DNA of 64,000 nucleotides from Pohlia nutans. Lineage: Eukaryota; Streptophyta; Bryopsida; Bryales; Mniaceae. The stretch is taken from positions 4,972,001-5,036,000 of the forward strand of contig CM040087.1 of NCBI GenBank assembly GCA_022496805.1, in the 5' to 3' direction. Positions within the stretch are counted from its first letter, which is position 1; every line of letters starts with the position of its first letter. Positions 13,736 to 26,000 of this stretch are shown piece after piece. Both the position numbers and the translations under genes were made by a program. The notes below the pieces were generated by a model. It was not told the DNA's origin, made no database searches, and saw only the letters and a list, made by a program, of their open reading frames with translations.

Positions 13736-13988
13736 CCCGGTGGTCTTGAATGAATGGGGACAAAAGTGCCCCTATTTTTGTCCGGTTTGGGCCCACTTTA
13801 AAAAACAACCCCCTCTTCCAATGGTTTTTTTATTCTGAAATAGGTCCCTATAGGGTAAATTGGGGCCGTAGGTTCCAAATTTGCAAAAGCATTGCCAAAA
13901 AAAAACCCAAAGGTGCCCAAAATGGAAATTCAGAAAAAGGGGGGTGCATGAATAGTGCCCCGCATTGAAGACCACTGGGGATTTAGAG
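13736..13988. mobile_element. MITE with CTCTAAATCCC inverted termini, copy 2
   Basis: It starts CTCTAAATCCCCC and ends GGGGATTTAGAG. Inverted relative to 8356-8624, it shares the GGGGCC-GTAGG and GGTGCCC words. It lies about 460 bp upstream of the CPSF73-I start codon. Confidence 0.7.
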
Positions 13989-14066
13989 ACGGGGTGTTAC
14001 AAATACCAGTCATTTTTACTACTTTTCAATGGCTTGAAGAGCAATCCAGGCTCCTTGGTGTATTAA

Positions 14067-14288
14067 CCCCTAAAGACTAAAGATTCATGGTTTTAAAATG
14101 ACAAGTTTAAACGATCATATTGTGAAATTATAATTTGAATGCTAGGACCAAATTTTATATCACTGGAATTAGTGAAGAATATTACATATGTTGAACAAAT
14201 TCAAAAAAAATAAAAAATAAAAAGAGAATCTATATAAAAGTTGCTCAAAATTACTGAAAAAAATAAGAGCTACATGGTTCTTTAGAGG
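14067..14288. mobile_element. Small TTAA MITE (about 220 bp)
   Basis: It is flanked by TTAA at 14063-14066 and 14289-14292. The left part (CCCCTAAAGACTAAAGATTC, then ATGGTTTTAAAATGACAA) is nearly identical to the left part of the element at 43016-43259, and both continue with GATCATATTGTG. Non-coding. Confidence 0.75.
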
Positions 14289-15481
14289 TTAATATATATG
14301 TAATAATAGGTAATACACATGTGCTATCTAGGTGCTACTTAGGTAATACCAGGGTGATGCTTAGGTTGAATAGGCTACACATCTTGATTCCATGTAGGGA
14401 ATTTGGCTATTATTCTTCTTCTTTCTTCAAAAATCTTTTGTATCAATTAGCCAATCCAAATTATATGTAAAAATTTGGCTAAAATTAGCAGCAACAAAAT
14501 GTTAGTTACCCATACTATTTGTGTCACTTTTTGGTTGCTATGTATAATTTAGTGTCTTACATTTAAAATGGTGATACGTAATTTCCTAGTATAGAATAAC
14601 ATAGATAGGGTGATTTTTTGAATCAAGCTAAGGTACAAATAGGGTGGTTTTACCTTACACTATGTAGTGTTTTTATTTTTCAAAGTTATCTTAACGTTTT
14701 ACTCATCATGCTATAAAAATTGGCACGTCGATCAAGTAAACAAATTTGGCATTGCATAACTTTCATGTATCTGGAAACATTAAATAAACATTAAAATGTA
14801 TTGGTGTAATGAACTTCAAGATTGAAATATGATTTTGGTTTTCAAATGTTGGTTTAGACACGTATGAAGTAAAGTTTGTCATTGTTTTTATTTTTGTAAT
14901 CAAAATGGAGTAATTCAATCCTCCTTAGGTTTGTGCAACTTTGTGAGGAGTGATTTCAATATATTAGAACCTTTCTAATTACGATCCTCAAAGCTTGAAA
15001 TCAACTTTAGCCCCTTGTTAATTTAGTATCACAAATCTCAATAAACCATACGAAAATTGCAATCAATTGCAAATTATTATTTTTAAAGTGAATTTAAAGT
15101 CCATTAATTTTTGTAATGATACCAAGAATAATACATTTTAAAACATTTTCTAGAATTTTCATGCGCGACCATTTGACAAGACGTAAAAAATACTTGACAA
15201 AACCCCCGTCTGTTGAATAGGGTCAACATCTTTGACTTCTGCAAAAATTACCTTTCATTTACCTTCTTCCACATCATTATCCGAATAAAACTAAATATAG
15301 TGTTTTTGTAAAAAAAATAGATTTTTGTTTTCTAATAATAATACCCTATCATAAAATTAAAAAAATCTAGAACTCTCTTTCCCATCCATTTGGTTCTATT
15401 TTATAATAGGCTACTATAATTGGATCTATTTTTATACAAAGACACTATAATTAGATTATGCTTTGTTATATTATGTTATTA

Positions 15482-15785
15482 TAATCGTGCTATAATCGCA
15501 GCTGAAATTGGCTGCGATTCGTTTGACCACCGTATGCTGCAATCATTAAATGACTGTAGATTGTTCTTTTTGATGTAGCGACTGCAATTTTGAGAATTTC
15601 AAGGTGTGTAGTATACTATTGGAAAGTTGTTTTCCAACGGTATATTACAGGCCCTAAAATTCTTTAAATTGCAGTGGCTACACCAAAAAGAAACTTCTGC
15701 AGTCGTTTAGTGATTGCAACAAACAGTGATCAAATGAACTGTAGCCAATTTTGGCTGCAGTTTTTTTACCAAGTTTGCTTATACT
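15482..15785. repeat. Foldback relic related to the CACTA-type MITE family
   Basis: Near-palindromic core: AGTATACTATTGGAAAG facing CTTTCCAACGGTATATTACA-like sequence, flanked by GCAGCTGAAATTGGCTGC and GCCAATTTTGGCTGC words. The right end (TTTTTTTACCAAGTTTGCTT, then ATACTGTG) matches the right end seen at 25310-25355 and resembles the 56245-56548 element. The left terminus is not clear. Confidence 0.55.
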
Positions 15786-16078
15786 GTGTGACCACCATTG
15801 CCCCAGATGTGTTTTGAAGCATGTAGTGGTTCAAATGCATTCGGTTGCATACCTACTTCAAAAATTGAGATCACTGTGATAGTACTTTGAATATAGTCTT
15901 TCAGACCAAAAGAAACAAGAATAATATAAACCAAGTAAATAAGCTAAACTGAGTTCAATATAAAAAAGTCCACCACCAACGACTTGTTCTAATTTGTTTG
16001 TTTCTAACGACAACATTTTCTTACTTCTAATGACACAAGGGGGAAATCAATATTTTAGACTACCTTTTATCTAAAAAT

Positions 16079-16690
16079 TTGCCAATTGAGTTCACTAGTA
16101 TGCAGAGGTGGAAGAATATATGTTTGCAACGTTCTAAAAGGTTCATTGATCATACAAAAACAATGGCTACAAAGTACTTGGTATTTCATAAAGTAACTGA
16201 AGATGACTTAATAATGATTTACAGGATTCGTCATAACTTACCATCTGTTCGCATCTTTTATGACTCTACAATGGAATTGCTAATTGTGAAGCTAATAATA
16301 GAGAAGGCTCACGAGTGGGTTGACAATTTGTTCTTTAATTTTCTAAGAGTGAAGATATGCAACAATTGTGGTGATGTACGCACTCTTTGTCACATGGAAG
16401 CTTTTCGATGCAGGAGTGCACTGGGTTGTTAAAAAGGAGCTAACATCTCCTCGGTTTCAAAGAACTGGAATTAAGAACAAGATTGGCCTTCGATTGTCAT
16501 TGAGGTTCAAATTTTAAAGAACCTTATTGCTTTGAAAAATGATGCTGATTTTTGGATCCTCAATAGTGGAAGTTTGATAGGTGTTGTAATTTTGATAGCT
16601 GTAGACTGTCATTCAAAGATGATCACGATTGAGAGGTGGGGAAATGTGTCACATATGTATTCAAGCCATGTAGTTGAATCAGATATTTAA
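16079..16690 (+). pseudogene. Decayed PD-(D/E)XK nuclease-like ORF
   Basis: One frame runs from 16079 to a TAA at 16430-16432, then two stops lie close together, then the same frame stays open to TAA at 16688-16690. The first part reads as a folded protein (residues around ATKYLVFHKVTEDDLIMIY and a following LPSVRIFYDSTMELLIVK). The second part contains DWPSIVIEV, then NDADFWILNSG, GVVILIAVD and ITIERW. This order resembles the Uma2/PD-(D/E)XK-like families found in fungi and some algae (from memory of the fold, not a search). The normal nuclease role cannot be assumed: key residues between the halves are lost to stops. It could also be a diverged gene with a short unrecognised intron. Confidence 0.45.
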
Positions 16691-17257
16691 GCAATGATAG
16701 TTCAATGTGTGACAATTGACACACTAACCGTGGTGTTGTTGGTGCTCCATTGGATGTACCTTTGGGTTTGATTTTTGATGTTGCCAACATGGCTCAGGGT
16801 GTATTGCCCATTGATTTCAGCTTTGATGCTAATGATCTTGTTTCTTATATTGCGGAGGCTCGGGGAATGCTTAATTGAAAAGAAGAACTTGACAGCGTTT
16901 TTCAGACCATCCATGGTAAGCTATCCAAGAACTCAAATCCGTGTATTATTGAACCCCTACAAGATACTTTAGTTTGAAAGTTTAAAACGAAATCATACAT
17001 TGAGACAAAATTAATTAAAAATTGGGCTTGGTCATAAAACAACATCAGTGTTTTTTTTCTCATGCACAATTTTTTATCACTCAAACAATGAAACTTATAT
17101 TCAATCACGTCACAAGCATACAAGAATCTGCACACCTTGTGCAGATATAGAGAAACCAGACGATCGACCCATGCTTCGAGTTGGTTCAGCTAGGTAATTA
17201 ATTAAGTAGAAAATAATGGCATGTAAGTCATAATAAACTTAACAAACTTTAATATAA

Positions 17258-17826
17258 CCCCTAATTGCCCAACCATGCATATTTTGCATGATGTATGAAT
17301 TTCATCCGCAGTTTCTCATCCGTCATGCACTTTTTGTAGTGTGATTTTTTTACTGAATTTTTTATGGGAAGTTAGCTTTGTGTATGTGTGATTCGATCGA
17401 AAAGTAAACAATTTCTGAAAAAATTATGCCTCATTTTGTGTTGCAATGTTTCACCAAAAAATTTGAATATTTTAGTCTAAAAGTGTTCTTGAAAAAATAA
17501 ACTCATAAAATCAAGCATCCAAAAAATCTCCAAAAATCACTACACCTAGAGTACTACATTATAAGCCATCACAACAAATTTCATCCCCATATTGTCAATA
17601 TCTTATTCGTAATCGAATTACAAAATATTTTTTTATTTTATGTTTCAAAATTTATAGAAAAATATTAGTGATAGCAATCAAAGATCTAACCGTATAGATT
17701 GAATCTAAATTTCAAAATGTATGACTTTTATTTGTACATCAAGTTCCAAATATTCATGTTGGTTGCATTTTATAATGCATCATTGCAAAACTGCCCAAAT
17801 TGGACATAGGTGAGGACGTTTAGGGG
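17258..17826. mobile_element. TTAA-family element with ATAA target duplication
   Basis: Starts CCCCTAATTGCCC after ATAA (17254-17257) and ends GAGGACGTTTAGGGG before ATAA (17827-17830). The flanks agree with each other but not with TTAA, so the 4 bp behave as a true target duplication. Non-coding. Confidence 0.6.
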
Positions 17827-18116
17827 ATAAGAATCAAAAGACTTGAGTGAAGGTTTTCTATAACGTAAGCTGAACGTGCCATGTCACAATGTATGGGACC
17901 TCTATTTTCAACAAGCAAACATGTCATGAATTTGTTTGTGGTTTCAAGTGATCTAGAGGTGTCTATTGTGGTCATCCTCCTCATTGTTAATTGAAGGCAC
18001 AGAAAGGATGTCTATAACTTGCCACATGTCTGTTTTTAAATTGCGATCACCTAAATTATAGACTTGTAAACTCGGGGGTCGGTGTGTTAAAAAGTTAAAG
18101 ATATAGGTGCGAACAA

Positions 18117-18369
18117 CCATTATTTTATAGGGGGGTATTACTTCTTTTCTTTTCAGTTTTTTTTTTCACATGCTATCATTATGTAATTTTCTACTTTGGG
18201 TTAATAGAAAAGGGGCTTGCATTACTTATAATTCCAAATTACCTATTATTCCATACCCTATAGTATTTTAAAGATGTCCAGTGCCATTTTTGATACCCTA
18301 TATTACCTCTAAGTTCATTTATAAATTTTTGTCCCCGTGTTTTTAAAATACCCTATCATTTGTTCGCAC
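18117..18369. repeat. MITE with GTGCGAACAA inverted termini
   Basis: The left end GTGCGAACAACCATTATTTT faces a right end that reads GTGCGAACAAATGATAGGGT in reverse complement. The interior is AT-rich with several ATACCCTAT words. No ORF. Superfamily not assigned. Confidence 0.6.
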
Positions 18370-18397
18370 GTATATTGCTACTCCAACATATTAGTAA

Positions 18398-18417
18398 CCC
18401 CCCCCCCCCCCCCCCCC
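18398..18417. repeat. C20 homopolymer
   Basis: Twenty consecutive C residues, followed by TCTCCCCGG. The minus strand would be a G20 tract able to form quadruplexes. The length may also be a sequencing or assembly approximation. Confidence 0.9.
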
Positions 18418-19450
18418 TCTCCCCGGAGCATGTAAAAACCTGAATTCACAAATTATCTTTTGTCAAACTTGTAAGGTTTAAGTTGACAATTTGATGAATT
18501 TAACTTTCAATGGTATCAGACTCCAAAACCAGTTCATTTAAAATTTTGTACAAAAGTTTAAAAAAGCTAAGTATCACGGTGCTCAAATTACATGTTCTAT
18601 AACATCATGAAATTTACATTTTGGTGTCTTGATAAGTGTGTGTCAAGTCCCATGGTGGTAGGCAGCTTTTGCCAAGTTTGATTTGCATGAATGCATGAAT
18701 TTTGATAAAAAAAAAGAAAAGGGTTATGCTTTGGTTTGATTCACTTGCAACCTGGTGTTCTGGGAAAATTAAGAAACTCAATTTAGCTAGTTTAGCATCT
18801 GTCAATCGTGTATGAGCGTAATGCATGAATCAGATAGAATGATACTAGACATCTTATCAAGTTTGAGTTGGAGGATTTGTGTGGTGCGGAGGCAAGCCTG
18901 GAATTGGAGTTTCCCAAATGATTGATTTGAGAGTGAGCGACAACGTAAATGTAACAATTTCAAATTTAGAGATTTTGGTTTATAGATTTTGTTCATAGTG
19001 ACACGATAATGATAGACATTGTTAATTGAAGACAAAAAGGACTCTACTGCTAGCACAATTCTATAATGTTTTGTAGAAGGGTGATGTCTCAAACGTGATC
19101 TTTTAACATTTCCTTGAGTGAATTACTAGGACATGAACAACGAGCCGTACGAGTGAAATTTACACTCACCGCTCATGAATATTCAAATATTTTGAGAATA
19201 TTCCATGAATTTGGAATATTTTGGATTTGCAAAAAAACTTCAAGAAATTTCAATGAACATTGCCCACATTCACAGAAAGTATTTTTCATTCTATGCCAAC
19301 AAAGGTGCAATTCATGAAAAAAACAGTGGATATTTGGAACATAAGTGAGCATATATTAGTATGGATAAAAATGGTGTACAAGGACAATTTTAATAAAATA
19401 AAATAAAAACGGAATTTCTATTCATGGCTGGCCTCATGAAGAAACTGGTT

Positions 19451-20055
19451 TGCACATCGGTGCAGTTTTACCGACACAAATTATCATAAACACAATACAA
19501 GGTTGACATTCCTCAGCACTCAAATATTACACCTTTTGAAGCAAAAATAAACAAGTGGCTAATCGCGAAGTCTCTGCCTTAGTATTAACCCCAAATTTAT
19601 TTTTACGGCTTCTTTTTACTGTACAGGTGCATAACTCCTGGTAACTCCTCAAAAACGAAGCGTTTCCGTAGTCTCTCCCCTGGAAGGGCAGAGACAATAA
19701 ACCTTAGGTGATCTGTACATGATGACCGAGCTCAAGTGGTCAACCAATTCTTTCAATTAAATAGCGCCTGTACAAGAAATCTCAAAAACGATTCAATCCA
19801 CTCATCACCTGCCAATGACAGTTTCAAAACAGTAAATCCAACCCGAGCAAAAACTTGAATACTCGGTGCAGTACTTTCACCGACATCAATTTATCATAGA
19901 CACGGATACAAAGGTGACGACGTTCCTCAACACTCAACTCAATTACTCAAGAAAATATTGGTGATCTGTACATGACCCAGCTCATTCAAGGGGTCATACA
20001 AAAAAGAATTATTAGTTACCCCTCTACTAGAATTCAATCTGCTCTCACCCGCAAC
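19451..20055. repeat. Diverged tandem duplication of the phytocyanin downstream region
   Basis: Words near 19455-19520 (GGTGCAGTTTTACCGACA, ATTATCATA, GACATTCCTCA-CACTCAA) recur in the same order and orientation at 19862-19940. GATCTGTACATGA followed by a GAGCTCA/CAGCTCA word recurs at 19710 and 19965. The second copy runs to about 30 bp before the stop codon (20083), so it may include the 3' UTR. Confidence 0.6.
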
Positions 20056-20082
20056 ATGTTGACATGAATGTATATAGAATTT

Positions 20083-21750
20083 TCAAAACAGGAACAGAGC
20101 GGTAAAGCCAACTGCAAGCAACTGGAATCCGACTACAGCGAGAGAGCCGGCACCGGAATCCTCCGGAGTAGGAGCAGCAACCGGAACGAAAGCATCCACA
20201 GGAGTGGGTGCGACGTCTGGAACGGCGGCAAGCGGGGCTGGTGCAAGCGATGGAACCGGGGCCGGGACAGGGACGAGTGCCGGTGCCGGGACCGGTACCG
20301 GTGCAGGTACCGGGGCCGTGACAGGGACTGGAGCGGGAGCCAGCGTCGGAGGGAGAATGGGAGTGACAGCAGCTGCTCCCACTGTGACCTTCATCTTCAT
20401 GCCCATCTCGCAGTGGCCCATGACGCCGCAGTAGAAGTAGTACGTGCCGGGCTTGGTGAGCGTCACCACGTCCGTGCCCGTCGTGTACTTCTTGCCGGCG
20501 CTCATCGCGCAGCTGGCGTACTCCGTCGCCGTCACGATCGTTGTGTCGTGCTCTGCAGGAGTGTACGCGAATGCTGCGGCGAACACATTCAAACCCTAAG
20601 TGAGTCACAGTTTGCACTTTCCCTAGTAGAAATCTTGTTTCATGTGACATTTGGTGACTCGAAATCAATCTCCGAATTCTGATTTCAATCTCATCATTAT
20701 CCATGTCTGAGCATGAGAAAGAAAACCAGGAACCTTGTCGTTATGGATTCAAAACGAGGAGCCCTGTGCTTTCCTGTAACCTAGTCCTAAACCTTAAGGT
20801 AGCCCATCTCTGTGGTGGTCGCAAACAAACATTGCATATGAAAATTATGTATTAGATAACCGACGAGTCGCAGTAGTGGCGAGTAGGCTATCATACATAA
20901 CCGACAAGTCACGGTGGCGGCAAGTAGGTTATCACAACTGATTGTTCACTTTTCAATCACAATCCTTGATCTTCATGATCCAAGGGCGTGGGATGCAAGT
21001 TCAAAGGAGAGAAGGATATGAGTTGCAACTTGTGATGGCGATGGTGACGGGATGGAACCTCGTTAGCATTGAAAAGTCAACAACCGGTTATGATTCTATT
21101 CACAATCTTCTATTGGAAGAAAGATTTTAGAACAGTGGCAAATGTTACTATAATAGAGCATCATGCTAGAAATGTGCTGATGTCCTTTTGAGACTCTTGA
21201 TTGAGCACGATACAACATTGAGGTTATGTCTGGTAACTTAAAAATATATCCTTCTTATGGAAACGAGATCTTTTACTACTTCCGAGTGTGTTATTCAGAA
21301 GTGGGTAGAGCAACTTAGGACAATATTGGGATGTTGTTTTAATGCATTGAAATGATGTAGTTTTAGAATGTTGTATTATAGTAGTATCGTTCGTGATTTT
21401 CCGTAACCAACGCCGCTTTGTGACACAACCTCATTTGCTCCACAGACTCAACAAATATTGCCCGGAATTGTTGTACACAATGTCTTGTTAATTTATTCTT
21501 TTCGTTGGTGACAATTAATATTTGAACAGAGATAGTATTACTTACTCAAAGTGTCACCGGGGAGGAATGTTTGCTGAGCGGCCCACTTGTCGTAGTACCC
21601 CATGTCGGCGACCGCTGGGTAGTCCCAGTTCTTGGCGCCGCCCACCATGTGATTCTTCGCCTCAATTCCTGTCATTAACTGCAGCGCAGTTGCAGCAACA
21701 ACTACGAAAATCACACAGTTTACGGCATTGCCTCTTCCCTGCATTGCCAT
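20083..21750 (-). CDS. Phytocyanin with arabinogalactan-type, GPI-anchored tail
   Basis: A secreted blue-copper-type protein of the plant cell surface. Two exons (21750-21546 and 20573-20083; 972-bp intron) give 231 residues. Order: signal peptide (about 1-29), plastocyanin-like domain (about 33-132), a Pro/Ala/Val-rich linker with repeated PAPVP units (about 138-205) typical of arabinogalactan glycosylation, and a hydrophobic C-terminal tail (SLAVVGFQLLAVGFTALFLF) typical of a GPI signal. All four copper ligands of the phytocyanin pattern are present: His77, Cys117, His122 and Met127, with Cys90 and Cys123 placed for the disulphide. The His77-Cys117 spacing (40) equals that of cucumber basic protein. 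The Met ligand points to an uclacyanin or plantacyanin-like site rather than stellacyanin. Start: ATG at 21750, with another ATG two codons later. The physiological role is not known. Confidence 0.93.
20857..21035. repeat. Dispersed repeat in the phytocyanin intron (copy 1)
   Basis: It contains two tandem units of ATAACCGACRAGTC-type sequence with GCGAGTAGG(C/T)TATCA, followed by TTGTTCACTTTTCAATCACA, a TCTTCATGA-CCAA block and ATATGAGTTGCAACT. The same order recurs at 39085-39215. Both copies are non-coding. Confidence 0.65.
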
Positions 21751-23345
21751 CGTAGCCACACCCTAACTTCAAGCAAAATATATAAAAATATTCAACCTGC
21801 CACGTACAGAAAACCACAACCTCGTCTTAGAATCCTCCCACAAACGCAATAAATTGTCCCATTCACAGAGCTCTGGCTCACTACTAAGGGTTCCGAAGTA
21901 AGGTGCGCGCCGCAAAGGAATGTTAATCGTGGTATCATCAAATCATTATGATTGGTGCAGTTACCTACACTAGAGAGACTTGTACACTGACTTCCATAGC
22001 CGAAGGAATGACGACTCCATAGACACCGCGATAAAACGGGAAGCATACATAGCACACTAATGCGGACAATCCGTAAGAAAACAATAATGCGGTAGCTCTA
22101 TTCATTACAACGATGGAGGATAGAGCTAGCATGATCTAGGGTGTACCAATTCCAAAGTTCCTCGATCTGAAATGAACCTCGATCAGTCTCTGACTTTCGC
22201 TGGTTCTAATGTCAATGCTCCTCGCAATAGAAACACAGCATTCAATGCACCATAAATTCACAAACGTTGCGACATGATCGATCTCACCTCTAGAAATCAG
22301 TCGTAAGTACTTGAAACGCTCCAGTTATACTCGATCTGTGAACTGGACTCCAGCTGACTCCTTTGAAGTTTTCGATTTGTCTTCGGAGAGTTCAACCGAT
22401 CACTCCACTTACTGATGCATGAAAACAGGCTGAAGAATTTGAAGGAAAGAATGGTAATTTACCAGTGGGACCAAGCAAAAAAATTCAAATAAAGAAATAA
22501 AACTTAAGCTATTTTAGCTTCAAAGAAAAATTAAAATAATAGAAGCCGAGGTGTTTTTGTTTCTGTGTATGTAGAGAGGCAAATAGAAGGAAGTGTTTGG
22601 TAATTCTTTTGATGTGTCCATGTGCGATTTATCCACGGAAATCTTTTTGTGTAAAGAGGCAGGAGTAACTTACTTATTAGTACTGGCCTGACTGCACGCA
22701 AGGCGGCCGGTGTTGGAGTGCTAAATCATTGATCTGGCATGACATGCATATCACCGTCACTTTACTTGACATTATTGAGATTTTTGTTGTTTTTCACATG
22801 TGGGATTGTGGGGGGAGTCACGAGTCTCCAGCAGTGGGTCTCTTGTATTGCAAGTGATCCATTGAGAACCCCAGATTGTCTGTCAGTGAGGGACAAGAAC
22901 GGGTGTCTGATTTCATACGGTGGTTACGGTCCTGTGAATGGCCACTGGATTCTTATCCCCTAAGCCATTGTTATGATTTCAGCAAATCTGGTGTGTTTGA
23001 ACCCAAATCGTTTCTTGATTTGGGTTTTCATTTAAAAATTTAGGTACTGCAACTTGGGAGAAATGTTTTGGTGTTTGTGTGTGAACAAATTTTAAAATAA
23101 TTTTAAAGAATTCTTGACGAAGAAATTGCTAGAAAGCATAACAACACCAAGAGGATTATGGGTATCAATGGTCAAATTTTGGTAACTTAATAATGTCTAC
23201 ATGTTAGAGTAGTTGGTCGTCCAGATCAATAAAAAAAAATTATAAGAAGAGAAGCCCAAATTTTTAAGAAACTATTTTTTCTATCTTCTTGGGTGGAAAA
23301 ATAGAATCTTGAAAAAAATCTCAAAACTTGGATTTCAATACATTA

Positions 23346-23545
23346 TTAAGTCTTAGACTTTCAATCCCTACTAAAGCTTCCAAGATTCTCCCTGACTTTT
23401 TTGGATATTCTTGGATGCTCTTTTCCCTACATCTTAAGTAAGTTTTCCTTGTTTGATTCCTACTAAGTTTCTACATAAAATGTCAAATGTCCCCTCTCAC
23501 CATAGTTTCAAGAAAAGTTACTATATGTGTTAAATTCGATCCAAG
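23346..23545. repeat. Dispersed repeat family R1, copy 1
   Basis: Begins TTAAGTCTTAGACTTTCAAT, then CCCTACTAAAG and TTCCAAGATTCTCC; it continues to a block ending GATCCAAGCA. Related copies lie at about 27905-28140 and 43260-43680. It ends directly against the TTAA-family element at 23552. Confidence 0.6.
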
Positions 23546-23551
23546 CATTAG

Positions 23552-24764
23552 CCCCTAAAGGACCGGAGTGTTTTTCCTCCAAAAACACTCCAATGCTGCC
23601 ATTTTTACTCCCCCATGCAAAAAATCCAAAAGAATGTTATTTTTTACCTTCTAACCGTAAGATCTTGTCCTAAACTATTTGAAAAACATACACAACAAAT
23701 TTCGTTGATTTTGACCGCACGGATTGCAAGATAATTGCGTTTGATGGAAAAAAACACCCCAAAAAAACACATGCCCGAAAATTTCAGATGCGTTTGACCA
23801 CAGCTACATCAAAAAAACCTCACTACCGAAACTTGTCGCACTTCACTTTCACATTCTATATGATGTTACTTAGTTGTGTACCAATTTTCGTTGCGTTTGG
23901 AGATGTTTAGGATGTTGAATAACACCTTGCACTTGTTGGGGGTTTAAAAGTTTAGAAAAGACTACATGTTTTTGGAATTGCAATATTTTCGACTTTCTTT
24001 ATTTAAAATACGAATCCGAGCGGTGAAACACAAGTACATTCCACCCTCTACAGAATGGCGAAAAAAAATTTGAAAAAAAACAAAATCTCCAAGTTTTAGA
24101 AGACATGTAGCACATTTTCTAAGAATTTTGGGGGTTACGGGGGAAATAAAGGGTGGAGGAAGGGAATTGAAGTGCCAACCCATTCCAATGTTCATGACCC
24201 CACTAACTCTCAAGGTACACTCCCACGTTGCAGTCCCTCATTGGACGATTTTTATTTTCTACTTTTTATTTTTTCAAATAATTTTATTTTTCAAATTTTT
24301 AAATAATATTTTTAATCATGAAATTAAACTTTTAGTTTAGAATAATATTTTTAATTTAAAATAATAAATTTTAGTTTAAAATAATAAATTTTATTTATAA
24401 TAAATTAATTTAAAATTTTAAAAAAAAATTATTTTAAAAAAAATTAATGAGTTTGGAATACGGGGTGGTCTTTTGCCCCCCACAGTCCACCCCATTTTCC
24501 ACACATTGCCCATCTTGTTGCCCCCCCCCCCCTAAAATTCAACTATTTCTCTACTACCCCGCTGCCCTTTCTCCCGAAAAAAACACATTTCCCCTCATAA
24601 CTTTCACATAGAGTGTCGGAATTCAAGAAAAAAAGAATCCCCATTTTCGTGGCACATTGGGGAATCTACTATTAAATTTCCTTCAAAATTTGATTAAAAA
24701 TGTGTTCACGGGGACCTACCCGATTCTCTAAATGTCCTAGTTAGGACACTTGGTCCTTTAGGGG
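23552..24764. mobile_element. TTAA-family element with TTAG target duplication (1.2 kb)
   Basis: Starts CCCCTAAAGGACC-like (CCCCTAAAGGACCGGAGTG) after TTAG (23548-23551) and ends TGGTCCTTTAGGGG before TTAG (24765-24768). Both flanks share the variant G, which shows that the 4 bp are duplicated target. The interior includes AT-rich tandem ATTTTAGTTTAAAATAATAA units (about 24320-24420) and a C12 run (24521-24532). No transposase. Confidence 0.7.
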
Positions 24765-25309
24765 TTAGGAGATTTGGAACCCTACTGTTATAAGATGTTA
24801 TGCTATTGACGAGGAATTTTCCAGAAATGATAATCATTCCACATGACGGCTGGGTATGGTATGGAATTATCATAGCTCCAAAAGAGTTGAGCCATTGGGC
24901 AGGCAGTCATGTGAGTCACGACTGAGCCATCTACTGACTCACTTATTTGAGTAATGCTCAAAAGTGAAGAGGGCAACTGCGCGGTTGCAACATTCACAAT
25001 TATGAGTGTTGCCTGGATGTACTGTAGCATGAAGACCTGCAACGACGCCGTTCTTGTACAAAACCCAAGTGTCCTTTTCTACAGCTGATAAGTTACATCC
25101 CTATATATATTTCTTGTCAATAGCTTTCACGTGGACAGTGCTCAAGACAAGTGATGAATTTCACTCCAGATTGGCACATATTGTACTCTCTTTTTTTCGC
25201 AATAGAATTTTCTTTTCAAATACATTCAAAATTTTAAAACTTTATTTTATTTTATTTTTTGGTTTTTGGAGAAATGCAATAGAAGTAGAAGTAGCAGAAT
25301 GAGGTCAAA

Positions 25310-25355
25310 CAAACCGCAGCCAATTTCAATTGCGGTATTTTTTACCAAGTTTTCT
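25310..25355. repeat. Right-end fragment of the CACTA-type foldback family
   Basis: CGCAGCCAATTTCAATTGCG, then TTTTTTACCAAGTTTTCTTA and CTGTG, matches the right end of the 15482-15785 relic. No left end is found, so it is a fragment. Confidence 0.5.
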
Positions 25356-26000
25356 TACTGTGCAAGGTTCAATAAAGACTGTACCCCGGGATTTTTACTG
25401 CCAAAAAAACTACACGTGTAGAAGAATTCCTGGAAAATTTGGAGATTTTATTTACCCACATTATTTTTGAACCCACAGTAATTGCTAATTTTAGTGTAAC
25501 TACAGAATTCAACACATACACGCCAGCAGTGCCATCATTGGTAAGGTGTGTTGTTGGGGACTCGGGCAAATGATTGCATCAATATGCAGAACATTATCCG
25601 GGCCACTGACTCACCTTGGCCAATACTCTTGACAGGAATTAAAGTGCACAGTTTCCAGCTGGCATGACGGAACCCTTCCACGTTCAGTGACGTGGAATGG
25701 ATGATTGTGCACTCAAGGCTTCAGTTTGGCACCAAATCCACCATACATGATCAATGGGTTTTTTTTTCCCATACCAATTGCAGGCTCCGTTCAACAAGAT
25801 GTTATGAATGATTGACGACAGTCCGGGCAACTTTCTGTGTATGATCAATCGGTGGGCTCCGAAAGTGCACATCAAATTGTCATACAACAAAGGAAGGTAG
25901 CTAGGTCTCTTACTTTGTCAACTGGTACGTCAACTGAGCCTGGATGAAGTAACAAGTGGATCTACACTTTAATGATTTACAGCGGTTAAAAAAAAACATA

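Larger units (their letters stand above)
13274..16078. other. Upstream region of CPSF73-I and intergenic repeats
   Basis: The first 400 bp are probably promoter and 5' UTR; they include an (ACT)n run at about 13525-13543. Then come a MITE (13736-13988), a small TTAA MITE (14067-14288), and a CACTA-like foldback relic (about 15482-15785). No coding gene is supported. Confidence 0.55.
16691..20082. other. Gene-free stretch between the nuclease-like relic and the phytocyanin
   Basis: It contains a TTAA-type element with ATAA flanks (17258-17826), an inverted-repeat MITE (18117-18369), a 20-nt C run (18398-18417), and a duplicated block downstream of the phytocyanin (19451-20055). ORFs around 18600-19300 lack family match or codon support. 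Confidence 0.55.

Noticed and set aside
20068..20704. 200-residue ORFs on both strands over the phytocyanin exon
   Set aside because: They are alternate frames of the GC-rich Pro/Ala repeat region; only the frame with the copper ligands is real.
22739..22963. Plus-strand ORF with a hydrophobic start
   Set aside because: No homologue recognised, no splice partner, and base composition like the surroundings.
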